Positions 48,739-56,394 of a stretch of DNA of 64,000 nucleotides are shown here, piece after piece (positions within the stretch are counted from its first letter, which is position 1; every line of letters begins with the position of its first letter). Source of the DNA: Gammaproteobacteria bacterium (GTDB taxonomy: Bacteria > Pseudomonadota > Gammaproteobacteria > Burkholderiales > Burkholderiaceae_C); the NCBI GenBank assembly GCA_018828125.1, contig JAHJWB010000022.1, positions 229,860 through 293,859 on the forward strand. The letters run 5' to 3'. The position numbers and the translations under genes are program-made. The notes under the pieces were generated by a model. That model was not told where the DNA came from, searched no databases, and saw nothing but the letters and a program-made list of their open reading frames with translations.

Positions 48739-48855
48739 GGCACACCTCGAAGTAATAAGTTTACACAAACAAGCACGTTTGATGCCAGAATTGCCCTGCA
48801 TATGCGCATTTTTGCGTGCTGTTGTGTAATATTCTTACTTAAAGGAGTGCTTCCC
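48739..48855. promoter_or_regulatory. Divergent promoter of the island operon and ridA with two palindromic operators
   Basis: GTAATAAGTTTAC (48752-48764) and GTAATATTCTTAC (48826-48838) are both GTAA-N5-TTAC. Their surroundings form a long inverted repeat (48750-48768 against 48822-48840) matching at 16 of 19 positions. The first lies just before the binding-protein start, the second over the expected -10/leader of ridA. On the minus strand, a TGGCA...TGCTT sequence (48771-48787) has the GG-N10-GC spacing of a sigma54 promoter. AAAGGAG at 48841 is the ridA ribosome-binding site. Confidence 0.65.
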
Positions 48856-49245
48856 ATGCCAGTAGAAACCCTCGGTCAATCGCCGCTTGCGTCGGACCGT
48901 CAGGCCCGTCCGCTGTCGCCTGCGACCCGTGCGGGCGATTTTGTTTTTGTCTCGGGCCAGGTGCCCACCGATGACCAGGGCCAGGTCATCGTGGGTGGCA
49001 TTGAGGCACAAACCCGCCAGGTGTTCTTGCGCCTGACGCAGGCCCTGGCCCTGGCCGACTGCACCCTGGCGGATGTAGCCAAGGTCAGCGTGTGGCTGGC
49101 CGATGCGCGCGACTTCGGCAGCTTCAACCGGGTGTACATGGAGTGTTTTGGCGACCACCGCCCGGCCCGCTCCACGGTCGAGTCGCGCCTGATGATCGAC
49201 GCCAAGGTCGAGATCGACGTGACGGCATACAAGCCGCGCGGTTGA
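48856..49245 (+). CDS. ridA: RidA-family enamine/imine deaminase
   Basis: A 129-residue member of the YjgF/YER057c/UK114 family, which hydrolyses reactive enamine/imine intermediates released by PLP enzymes such as serine and threonine dehydratases. The catalytic Arg of RidA is conserved as R105 in RPARSTVES, and FVSGQVPTDDQGQ and EIDVTAYKP are typical. It is divergent from an operon encoding a PLP deaminase-like enzyme, giving a direct functional partner. A strong ribosome-binding site sets the start. Confidence 0.92.
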   Translation: MPVETLGQSPLASDRQARPLSPATRAGDFVFVSGQVPTDDQGQVIVGGIEAQTRQVFLRLTQALALADCTLADVAKVSVWLADARDFGSFNRVYMECFGDHRPARSTVESRLMIDAKVEIDVTAYKPRG

Positions 49246-49342
49246 GTTGGTCGGCGGGGGGGCGTGCGCAGCGGGGCGAGGGCTTGGCTGGCTGCCTGCC
49301 TCCGTCGCCTGCTGCCACCTTCGAAGCGAATATATTGGTGAA

Positions 49343-49390
49343 ATATGGCTCTAGCGCTTATTGGATAAGCGCTGATAGCTATGAATTTTG
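49343..49390 (-). repeat. AGCGCTT palindromic repeat between ridA and arginase
   Basis: AAATATGGCTCTAGCGCTTA, then TTGGATAAGCGCTGATAGCTATGAA. A near-consensus copy capable of a 9-10 bp hairpin, between convergent genes. Confidence 0.88.
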
Positions 49391-49458
49391 CAGTTTAGCG
49401 CTGTGCAGGCCTGTCTCGGCTGCACCTCCGCCCGGCTGCACTGCTGCGCGCGGCGCCC

Positions 49459-50415
49459 TTACGTGGAGCGGATACGCATCAGCGTGCTTTTGCCAAACAG
49501 CGACTCCACCAGGTCCACCGCCAGCACCGCGGTGCTGTTGCGTACATCCAGCGCGGGGTTCAGCTCCATGATGTCCAGCGACGCCAGGCGGCCGCTGTCG
49601 GCAATCATCTCCATGCACAGCTGCGCTTCGCGGTAGGTGGGGCCACCGGGCACGGTGGTGCCCACGCCGGGGGCGATGGCGGGGTCCAGAAAATCTACGT
49701 CAAAGCTCACGTGCAGATGGGTGTTGGCATCCACGCCCTCCAGCGCCTGCTGCATGGTCTGGCGCATGCCCACCTCGTCGATGTAGCGCATGTCAAAGAC
49801 CTCCAGGCCCTGCTCGTGCACAAAGCGTTTTTCGCCCTCGTCCACGCTGCGAATGCCGATCTGGCGGATCTGGTCGGTGTGCAGCGCGGAGCCGCCGCCG
49901 GGCATGCGCGCCAGCCCCGTCAGCGCCTCGGGCCCAAAGCCACACAGGCACGCCACGGGCATGCCGTGCACATTGCCACTGGGCGTGAGGTCGCTGGTGT
50001 TGAAGTCGGTGTGCGCATCCAGCCACAACACGCGCAGCTTCTTGCCAGCCTCGGCGCAGTGGCGCGCTACGGCGCTGATGCTGCCCAAGCCCAGGCAGTG
50101 GTCGCCCCCGAGCAGGATGGGCAGGTGGCCCAGTTGCAGTTCGGCATACACCGCGTCAAACACCCGCTGGTTCCAGTCGACCACATCGGCCAGGTGGCGG
50201 TAGCCCTCCACCGGCGGTTGCCATGGGTTGGCCGGGCCGCTCAGGTTGCCCCGGTCAAACACCTGCAGGCCGTGGCTCTCCAGCGCGGCCTGCAGCCCCG
50301 CGACCCGCAACGCCTCGGGGCCCATCGATGCGCCGCGCGCGCCTGCGCCGATGTCGGTGGGAGCGCCAATCAGGCTGGTGGGCTGTGCAGTGCGCAGGGC
50401 AGCAGTGGGGTTCAT
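49459..50415 (-). CDS. rocF: Arginase
   Basis: A 318-residue dinuclear-manganese ureohydrolase converting arginine to ornithine and urea. Metal ligands are in GGDH (103-106), DAHTD (133-137) and SFDVDFLDP (237-245), and MELNPALD closes the fold. GGPTYREA is typical of true arginases. It overlaps the upstream ornithine cyclodeaminase gene by 4 bp, so its product is used at once. Agmatinase is less likely given this partner. Confidence 0.92.
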   Translation of the reverse strand: MNPTAALRTAQPTSLIGAPTDIGAGARGASMGPEALRVAGLQAALESHGLQVFDRGNLSGPANPWQPPVEGYRHLADVVDWNQRVFDAVYAELQLGHLPILLGGDHCLGLGSISAVARHCAEAGKKLRVLWLDAHTDFNTSDLTPSGNVHGMPVACLCGFGPEALTGLARMPGGGSALHTDQIRQIGIRSVDEGEKRFVHEQGLEVFDMRYIDEVGMRQTMQQALEGVDANTHLHVSFDVDFLDPAIAPGVGTTVPGGPTYREAQLCMEMIADSGRLASLDIMELNPALDVRNSTAVLAVDLVESLFGKSTLMRIRST

Positions 50416-51533
50416 GGTGTCGGGGCCTCTTGGAGTGCAGGGGTAGGGCGGTGCCGGGTAGCGGTGTCTGCGGGGTGTGTCGGGGCGGGCGCGCCTTGCA
50501 GCGCAACACCCAACAGGTCTTTCGGATTGTCCATCTGCGGGATCAGATCGATGGGGGTGGCCAGGTGGGGGCGGGTGTGCAGCAACGCGTGCAGGGTGCG
50601 CAGCGCCGAGAAATCTTCCAGCGCAAAACCCACCGAGTCAAACACTGTCACCTCTGCATCGCGGGTGCGTCCGGGGGCCTCGCCACGCAACACCTGGGTG
50701 AACTCGGTCACGGCAAAGTCTGCGGGCATCTGCTGGATCTCGCCTTCAATGCGCGACTGCGGCTCGAACTCCACGACGACGCGAGCATCGGGTCTGCGCA
50801 GGATGTCGGGGTGCAGCTCGGTCTTGCCGGGGCAGTCGCCGCCCACGGCGTTGAGGTGCATGCCGGGCTCGATCATCTCGGGTGTCAGGATGGTGGCGTT
50901 GCGTTTGTCGGCCGTCACCGTGGTCACAATGCCGCTGCCGCGCACGGCGTCGGCGGTGGAGGCGCAGGTCACCACCTGCAGCCCAGGCAGCGACAGGTGC
51001 TGCAGATTGCGGACCAGTTTGGCGGTGGCGGCGGGGTCGGTGTCAAACAGGCGCAGTTCGCGCACACCCAGCAAGTGGTAGAAGGCCAGCGCCTGGAAAT
51101 CGCTTTGTGCGCCGTTGCCGATCAGCGCCATCGTGTGGCTGCCCGGGCCTTCTGTGCGCGCCATGTGGCGTGCCGCCAGCACCGACATCGCGGCAGTGCG
51201 CAGCGCGGTGGTCAGGGTCAGTTCAGACACCAGCAACGGGTAGCCCGTGCCGACATCGGCCAGTACCCCAAAGGCGGTCACCGTCAGCAGGCCCTCTGCG
51301 GTGTTTTTGGGGTGGCCGTTCACGTATTTGAAGCAGTACATATCCCCGTCGCTGGTGGGCATCAGCTCGATCACGCCGCCGGGCGAGTGGATGGCGTGGC
51401 GCGCTGATTTGTCAAAGCGCTCCCAGCGTCGGTAGTCGTGCCCGATGGCATCCACCAGTTGCTGAAGAAAAGCGGCCAGGCCCACTTGCTTGACCAGTTG
51501 GCGCATGCTGTTCACGCCCAGATAGTTGACCAT
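50412..51533 (-). CDS. Ornithine cyclodeaminase
   Basis: A 373-residue enzyme of the OCD/mu-crystallin family that turns ornithine into proline and ammonia with catalytic NAD+. The NAD motif ALIGNGAQSDFQAL, the substrate region HPKNTAEGLLTVTAFG and VGGDCPGKTELHPDIL are the features of the long proteobacterial OCD type. The ATG at 51533 (MVNYLGVNSM) is chosen; a much longer frame runs into the divergent promoter. Operon with arginase gives arginine to proline in two steps. Confidence 0.92.
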   Translation of the reverse strand: MVNYLGVNSMRQLVKQVGLAAFLQQLVDAIGHDYRRWERFDKSARHAIHSPGGVIELMPTSDGDMYCFKYVNGHPKNTAEGLLTVTAFGVLADVGTGYPLLVSELTLTTALRTAAMSVLAARHMARTEGPGSHTMALIGNGAQSDFQALAFYHLLGVRELRLFDTDPAATAKLVRNLQHLSLPGLQVVTCASTADAVRGSGIVTTVTADKRNATILTPEMIEPGMHLNAVGGDCPGKTELHPDILRRPDARVVVEFEPQSRIEGEIQQMPADFAVTEFTQVLRGEAPGRTRDAEVTVFDSVGFALEDFSALRTLHALLHTRPHLATPIDLIPQMDNPKDLLGVALQGAPAPTHPADTATRHRPTPALQEAPTP

Positions 51534-51785
51534 GGTTTTTGTCTCCGTATGTTGGGAATGCGAGGCCCGGCATGGGTGCGCGGCGCCCGCTTCCGTGGCG
51601 GTATGGGCAAAATTGTCTGGCGGACCGCAGCCAAAGAAAAGGGAGAAAGCTGTGCAGTTTTGGGGGCAAAACGCGCAATTTGCTCGATAGATTTGGCGTT
51701 TTGCACGAAACCACGGGATCGCGTAGTTCAAAGACGCCCCCGGTGAACAGGTGCTCGCCAGCGCCAAGGCGATAAACTTTGCCGC
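51534..51785. promoter_or_regulatory. Divergent spacer between ornithine cyclodeaminase and holA with inverted repeats
   Basis: GCAAAACGC (51666-51674) and GCGTTTTGC (51696-51704) form a perfect 9-bp inverted repeat, centre to centre 30 bp. An overlapping GTTTTG-GGGG-CAAAAC palindrome lies at 51657-51672. These could be operator half-sites for an arginine- or ornithine-responsive regulator, which is not encoded nearby. No terminator is seen. Confidence 0.45.
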
Positions 51786-52841
51786 ATGCAAGTCGCCTTG
51801 GCCCAACTCTCTTCGCATCTTCAACGGGGCCTGTCGCCGCTTTACGTGTTGCATGGCGACGAGCCCTTGCTGCAGCAAGAGGCCGCAGACACCATCCGCG
51901 CCACCGCGCGTGCGCAGGGCTACACCGAACGCAGTTCCTACACCGTCGCCGGTGCCCACTTTGACTGGAGCGCGGTGCTGGCGGCAGGTGGCAGTTTGAG
52001 CCTGTTTGCCGACAAGCAGATAGTCGAGATCCGCATTCCGTCGGGCAAGCCCGGCAAGGATGGCAGCGTGGCGCTGCAGCAGGTGGCGGCGTCTGCGCAG
52101 GGCAACGACAGCACGCTGACCCTCGTCATGCTGCCGCGCCTCGATAAAGCCACGCGCAGCGGCGCCTGGTTTGCAGCGCTTGAATCCAGTGGCACGTCGA
52201 TCCAGATCGACCCCATCGAGCGCGGCATGCTGCCGCAGTGGATTGCCCAGCGCCTGGCCGCGCAAGGCCAGCGTGTGGTGTCGGGCGAGGAAGGCCAGCG
52301 CACGCTGCAGTTTTTTGCCGACCGCGTGGAAGGCAACCTGCTGGCCGCGCACCAGGAGATCCAGAAGCTTGCGCTGCTACACCCGTCGGGGGAGTTGACG
52401 CAAGCCCAGGTCGAAGCCGCTGTGCTCAACGTGGCGCGCTACGACGTGTTCAAGCTGTCCGAATCGGTGCTGGCCGGGCACACCGCGCGCGTGCAGCGCA
52501 TGCTGGATGGCCTGCAGGCCGAAGGCGAGGCCGAGGTGCTGGTGCACTGGGCGCTGGCCGAAGACATCCGCGGCTTGAAGCGCGTGAAGGATGCCATGAA
52601 CGCCGGCCGTCCGTTGCCGATGGCATTGCGCGAGAACCGCGTCTGGGGTGCCAAGGAAAAGCTGTACGAGCGCATCCTGCCCAAGGCCAGCGACGCCGCG
52701 CTGGCGCGGCTGCTGCAATCCGCCCACACGGTGGACGGCATCGTCAAAGGGCTGAAAGTGCCCGACTGGCCCACCAATGGCTGGGAGGCACTGCATCGAC
52801 TGGCGTTTCAGGTGTGCAGGCTGACGCAGGCGGCTCGGTAA
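51786..52841 (+). CDS. holA: DNA polymerase III subunit delta
   Basis: A 351-residue clamp-loader subunit that opens the beta sliding clamp. The N terminus shows SPLYVLHGDEPLLQQEAADTIR, LFADKQIVEIRIP and FFADRVEGNLLAAHQEIQKLALL, as in HolA. No Walker A lysine loop is present, as expected for delta. In related genomes holA directly follows lptE; here 12.4 kb separate them. Confidence 0.95.
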   Translation: MQVALAQLSSHLQRGLSPLYVLHGDEPLLQQEAADTIRATARAQGYTERSSYTVAGAHFDWSAVLAAGGSLSLFADKQIVEIRIPSGKPGKDGSVALQQVAASAQGNDSTLTLVMLPRLDKATRSGAWFAALESSGTSIQIDPIERGMLPQWIAQRLAAQGQRVVSGEEGQRTLQFFADRVEGNLLAAHQEIQKLALLHPSGELTQAQVEAAVLNVARYDVFKLSESVLAGHTARVQRMLDGLQAEGEAEVLVHWALAEDIRGLKRVKDAMNAGRPLPMALRENRVWGAKEKLYERILPKASDAALARLLQSAHTVDGIVKGLKVPDWPTNGWEALHRLAFQVCRLTQAAR

Positions 52842-52854
52842 CGGCTGGGCACAA

Positions 52855-52920
52855 AAATTTGAGTGTTTTTGGCCTCTGGCGCTTATTCATCAAGCGCTGA
52901 CAGCTATCGAATTAATAGTG
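52855..52920 (-). repeat. AGCGCTT palindromic repeat after holA
   Basis: TTTTGGCCTCTGGCGCTTAT, then TCATCAAGCGCTGACAGCTATCGAATTAATAG. Between convergent holA and a small gene. Confidence 0.88.
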
Positions 52921-52944
52921 TCTGGCCGAACAAGGCGGTGGGGC

Positions 52945-53223
52945 TCATCCCTGCTCCAGCACACCCCGCGCCTTGTCCACCCACATCTGCAGGCTGTCCA
53001 CCAAGTCTTTCTGGCTGAATGAGCAGCTTTCTTCCGAGAACAATGCGCTGGATTCAAGCCGGTCCAGCAGGCCGTGCAGCACCTCGGTATAACGCGGTGG
53101 CAGGGCGGCGAGCAGGTCGGCCTGGTTGCGGGCGGTGTGGCTGAGGGCTGATGCAGAGACGGAGCCCTGGGTGAAGGCGGTCAGCGCCTCCTGCACGGGG
53201 GTGACGAGGTGGGATCGGGTCAT
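52945..53223 (-). CDS. Small protein of unknown function between holA and proA
   Basis: A 92-residue, mostly helical, acidic protein with no recognised domain ([17 protein letters not shown] start, [20 protein letters not shown] end). The ATG at 53223 is 85 bp from proA, divergently oriented. The third-position GC bias looks coding and no other gene fills the space. I believe similar small proteins sit beside proA in related species, but that was not checked. Function unknown. Confidence 0.6.
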   Translation of the reverse strand: MTRSHLVTPVQEALTAFTQGSVSASALSHTARNQADLLAALPPRYTEVLHGLLDRLESSALFSEESCSFSQKDLVDSLQMWVDKARGVLEQG

Positions 53224-53308
53224 GGCAGCGGAGTGGGAGAAAGCCGGGGCTGCAAGGGTAACCGGGCTTGAGGATGACCTGCCAGGGCATCTGCGGCAAA
53301 ATCGCCGC

Positions 53309-54589
53309 ATGAACGCGCTCAACGTGGCTGAATACACCCACACCCTCGGTTTCCAGGCAAAAACGGCCTCCGCGCTGATGGCCAAAGCGCCAGCAGCTAT
53401 CAAAAACAAAGCACTCAAGGCCCTGGCACGGCTGCTGCGCGAAAACGTCGATGCGCTGCAGGTGGACAACGCCCGCGATCTGGAACGCGCCCGCGCCGCC
53501 GGGCTGGCCGAGCCCATGGTGGACCGCCTGAAGCTTAGCCCCAAGGTGCTGCAGACCTGTGCCGAAGGTTGCGAGCAGCTGGCCGCCATGCCCGACATCA
53601 TTGGCGAGATCCTGGGCATGAAGCAGCAGCCCAGCGGCATCCGCGTAGGCCAGATGCGCGTGCCGATTGGCGTGTTCGGCATGATTTATGAAAGCCGCCC
53701 GAACGTGACCATCGAGGCGGCGAGCCTGAGTATCAAGAGCGGCAACGCCTGCATCCTGCGCGGCGGTTCGGAGGCCATTGACTCGAACAAGGCGCTGGCC
53801 AAGCTGGTGCAGCAGGCGCTGGCCGATGCCGGATTGCCGCAAGACGCGGTGCAGCTGGTGCAGACCACCGACCGCGAGGCCGTCGGCCAGCTGATTGCCA
53901 TGCCGCAGTTTGTGGACGTGATCATCCCGCGGGGCGGCAAGGGCCTGATCGAGCGCATCAGCCGCGACGCCAAGGTGCCCGTCATCAAGCACTTGGACGG
54001 CAACTGCCACACCTATGTGGACGACCCTTGCGACATGGCCATGGCGGTGAAGGTGGCCGACAACGCCAAGACCAATAAATACAGCCCTTGCAACGCGAGC
54101 GAAGGCCTGCTGGTGGCGCGCGGTGTGGCTGCGGAATTTTTGCCCAAGATCGGCGCCGTGTATGCCGCCAAGGGCGTGGAGATGCGCGGCTGCCCCGAGT
54201 CGCTGGCCATTCTGCAGTCGGTGCCGGGCGCCCAACTCGTGGCTGCCACCGAACAGGACTGGAGCGAGGAGTACCTGGCGCCCATCATCAGCGTGAAAGT
54301 CGTGGCGGGTGTGGACGAGGCCATTGCCCATATCAACCAGTATTCGAGCCACCACACCGACGCCATCCTGACCACCCACCACGTGCACGCCCAGCAGTTC
54401 TTGCGCGAGGTGGATTCGGCCAGCGTGATGGTGAATGCGAGCACGCGGTTTGCCGACGGGTTCGAGTACGGGCTGGGCGCCGAAATCGGCATCAGCACCG
54501 ACAAGTTCCATGCGCGCGGGCCGGTGGGGCTGGAAGGCCTCACCTCGCTCAAGTACGTGGTGCTGGGCGAAGGCGAGATCCGGGTTTGA
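53309..54589 (+). CDS. proA: Gamma-glutamyl phosphate reductase
   Basis: A 426-residue NADPH-dependent aldehyde dehydrogenase-fold enzyme of proline synthesis, giving glutamate semialdehyde. [54 protein letters not shown] and the catalytic Cys in [10 protein letters not shown] (near residue 261) are present. Residues about 19-33 are encoded by a complete inverted AGCGCTT repeat, in the variable N-terminal helix. The ATG at 53309 follows the family start. Confidence 0.95.
   Translation: MNALNVAEYTHTLGFQAKTASALMAKAPAAIKNKALKALARLLRENVDALQVDNARDLERARAAGLAEPMVDRLKLSPKVLQTCAEGCEQLAAMPDIIGEILGMKQQPSGIRVGQMRVPIGVFGMIYESRPNVTIEAASLSIKSGNACILRGGSEAIDSNKALAKLVQQALADAGLPQDAVQLVQTTDREAVGQLIAMPQFVDVIIPRGGKGLIERISRDAKVPVIKHLDGNCHTYVDDPCDMAMAVKVADNAKTNKYSPCNASEGLLVARGVAAEFLPKIGAVYAAKGVEMRGCPESLAILQSVPGAQLVAATEQDWSEEYLAPIISVKVVAGVDEAIAHINQYSSHHTDAILTTHHVHAQQFLREVDSASVMVNASTRFADGFEYGLGAEIGISTDKFHARGPVGLEGLTSLKYVVLGEGEIRV
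53361..53408 (-). repeat. AGCGCTT palindromic repeat, in-frame copy inside proA
   Basis: GGCCTCCGCGCTGATGGCCA, then AAGCGCCAGCAGCTATCAAAAAC, aligns with the copy at 61302 along its whole length. Frame open. Confidence 0.75.
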
Positions 54590-54596
54590 AAAACTC

Positions 54597-54648
54597 CTAA
54601 TTTGATAGCTTGTAGCGCTTATAGATAAAGCGCTAGAGGCCGAAAGAA
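54597..54648 (+). repeat. AGCGCTT palindromic repeat after proA
   Basis: TAATTTGATAGCTTGTAGCG, then CTTATAGATAAAGCGCTAGAGGCCG. The inverted arms AGCGCTT/AAGCGCT can form a hairpin. Confidence 0.9.
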
Positions 54649-54675
54649 CCTGCTCAATGTCTTTTTGCAGTCGCA

Positions 54676-54775
54676 CAAGTGCCTTGCCGGGATGGGATGC
54701 TAGGCGCGGTGTGCAGTGGATAGCCCGGCTATCCACAAGCGCCGCAACGCCGCAGACCGCCCGGCAAGGTACTTG
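54676..54775. repeat. Structured inverted-repeat element B
   Basis: Terminal arms CAAGTGCCTTGCCGGG (54676-54691) and CCCGGCAAGGTACTTG (54760-54775) match at 15 of 16. The centre is a perfect palindrome TGGATAGCC-C-GGCTATCCA (54717-54735), resembling the GATAGC-GCTATC centre of element A. Confidence 0.68.
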
Positions 54776-54784
54776 CCCGAAGGG

Positions 54785-54882
54785 TTGGAGTGAAATCGGG
54801 CGATTGGACGCCCCGTCTGCTTGCATGGGCATGAGCCCATGCGGCGCATCCGAAGCATCGACTCATCCCGATTGCGCTCCAA
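54785..54882. repeat. Structured inverted-repeat element C
   Basis: Arms TTGGAGTGAAATCGGG (54785-54800) and CCCGATTGCGCTCCAA (54867-54882) match at 14 of 16; inside is a perfect hairpin GCATGGGC-ATGA-GCCCATGC (54823-54842). It lies immediately upstream of trkA. Confidence 0.62.
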
Positions 54883-54919
54883 TGCGATCTTCAAAAAGGC
54901 ATTGAGTAGGTTCTCAGTC

Positions 54920-56374
54920 ATGAAAATAATCATCCTCGGAGCGGGCCGTGTGGGCCAGAGCGTGGCGGACAGTCTGGTGTCCGAACGCAATGACATTACC
55001 GTCATCGACACCGACGCCGCCCGCCTGCGCGACCTGGAGTCGCGGTTTGACCTGCGAGGGGTGGTGGGCAGTGGCATCGAGCCCTCCGTGCTGGCCGAGG
55101 CGGGGGCGCAGGATACCGATCTGCTGATCGCCTGCGCCGCGCAGGACGAAACCAATCTGGTCTGCTGCAAGATTGCGCAGCTGATGTTCAACATCCCCAA
55201 GCGCATCGCGCGGGTGCGGTCCACTGGATTCACGCTGGATGAGCGGCTGACCGGCGCCGAGGGTTTTGGCGTCGACCGCATCATCTGCCCCGAAGAATCG
55301 CTCACACGCTACATCGGCAAGCTCATCGACTACCCCGAGGCCATGCAGGTGCGCGAGTTTGCGGGCGGGCGCGCCTGCCTGGTGTCGGTGCGCGCGCGGG
55401 CCGGAGCGCCCATGGTCAGCCACACCATCTGCGAGCTGCGCGAAAGCTCGCCCGATGTGGCCATGCGCCTGGTGGCCATCTACCGCCGCTTTCAGGACGA
55501 ACCCGACCGTTTTGTGGCCTGCGACGGCCACACCCGCATCGAGCCGGGTGACGAGGTGTTTGTGCTGGCGGCCAGCGGGCACATCGCCAACGTGCTGACG
55601 GCGCTGCACCGGCGCGATGCCCAGCCGGTCAAGCCCGTGCGCCGCATCATGATTGCGGGCGGAGGGCGGGTGGGCCTGCGGCTGGCGCGCCAGCTCAGCA
55701 AAGTGGCAGGGCGGTTCCACATCAAGATCATCGAAGCCGACGCGGACCGTTGCATCACACTGGCTTCAGAGCTTCCTTCGGACGTGCTGGTGCTGCAGGG
55801 CGACACCACCGACGAGGGCTTGCTGGGCGGCGAGAGCATCGAAGAGATCGACTTCTTTCTGTCGCTGACTGACGACGATGAGGACAACATCATGTCCTGC
55901 CTGCTCGCCAAGCGCATGGGTGCACGCCGCGTGCTGGCGCTCATCAACCGGCGCAGTTATGCCGACTTGATGCACGGCACGCAGATCGACATCGCGCTGT
56001 CGCCCGCGCAGGCCATGCTGGGCGAGCTGCTGGCCTATGTGCGCCAGGGCGACGTGCAGGCCGTGCACAGCCTGCGCCGCGGTGTGGCCGAGGCGCTGGA
56101 GATCGTGGTGCGCGGCGACCGCAAGACCTCCCGCGTGGTGGGCCGCAAGGTGAGCGAGCTGTCGCTGCCGCGGGACGTGCACATGGGCCTCATCGTGCGC
56201 GGCTTGCCCGAGTCGCCGGAGGTGTCGGCTGACGACTTGCGCGAGCCTGAGGTGATCATTCCGCGCAGTTCCACGGTCATCGAGAGCAACGACCACGTGG
56301 TGTTCTTCCTGCCGCACAAGCGGCTGGTGCGCGACGTGGAAAAACTCTTCCGCGTCAGCGCCACCTTTTTCTAA
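54920..56374 (+). CDS. trkA: Trk potassium uptake NAD-binding protein TrkA
   Basis: A 484-residue peripheral membrane regulator with two RCK units. The Rossmann motifs are GAGRVG (7-12) and GGGRVG (near 250), each followed by a TrkA-C domain. It gates the TrkH channel in response to NAD(H)/ATP. The ATG at 54920 (MKIIILGAGRVG) is the conserved start. trkH follows 20 bp downstream. Confidence 0.95.
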   Translation: MKIIILGAGRVGQSVADSLVSERNDITVIDTDAARLRDLESRFDLRGVVGSGIEPSVLAEAGAQDTDLLIACAAQDETNLVCCKIAQLMFNIPKRIARVRSTGFTLDERLTGAEGFGVDRIICPEESLTRYIGKLIDYPEAMQVREFAGGRACLVSVRARAGAPMVSHTICELRESSPDVAMRLVAIYRRFQDEPDRFVACDGHTRIEPGDEVFVLAASGHIANVLTALHRRDAQPVKPVRRIMIAGGGRVGLRLARQLSKVAGRFHIKIIEADADRCITLASELPSDVLVLQGDTTDEGLLGGESIEEIDFFLSLTDDDEDNIMSCLLAKRMGARRVLALINRRSYADLMHGTQIDIALSPAQAMLGELLAYVRQGDVQAVHSLRRGVAEALEIVVRGDRKTSRVVGRKVSELSLPRDVHMGLIVRGLPESPEVSADDLREPEVIIPRSSTVIESNDHVVFFLPHKRLVRDVEKLFRVSATFF

Positions 56375-56394
56375 GAGCCTGCGAGAACGACGCC

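Larger units (their letters stand above)
54590..54919. other. 330-bp gene-free spacer packed with palindromic elements
   Basis: Contains an AGCGCTT repeat (54597-54648), structured element B (54676-54775) and structured element C (54785-54882), described separately, before trkA. No open frame of gene quality is present. Confidence 0.75.
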
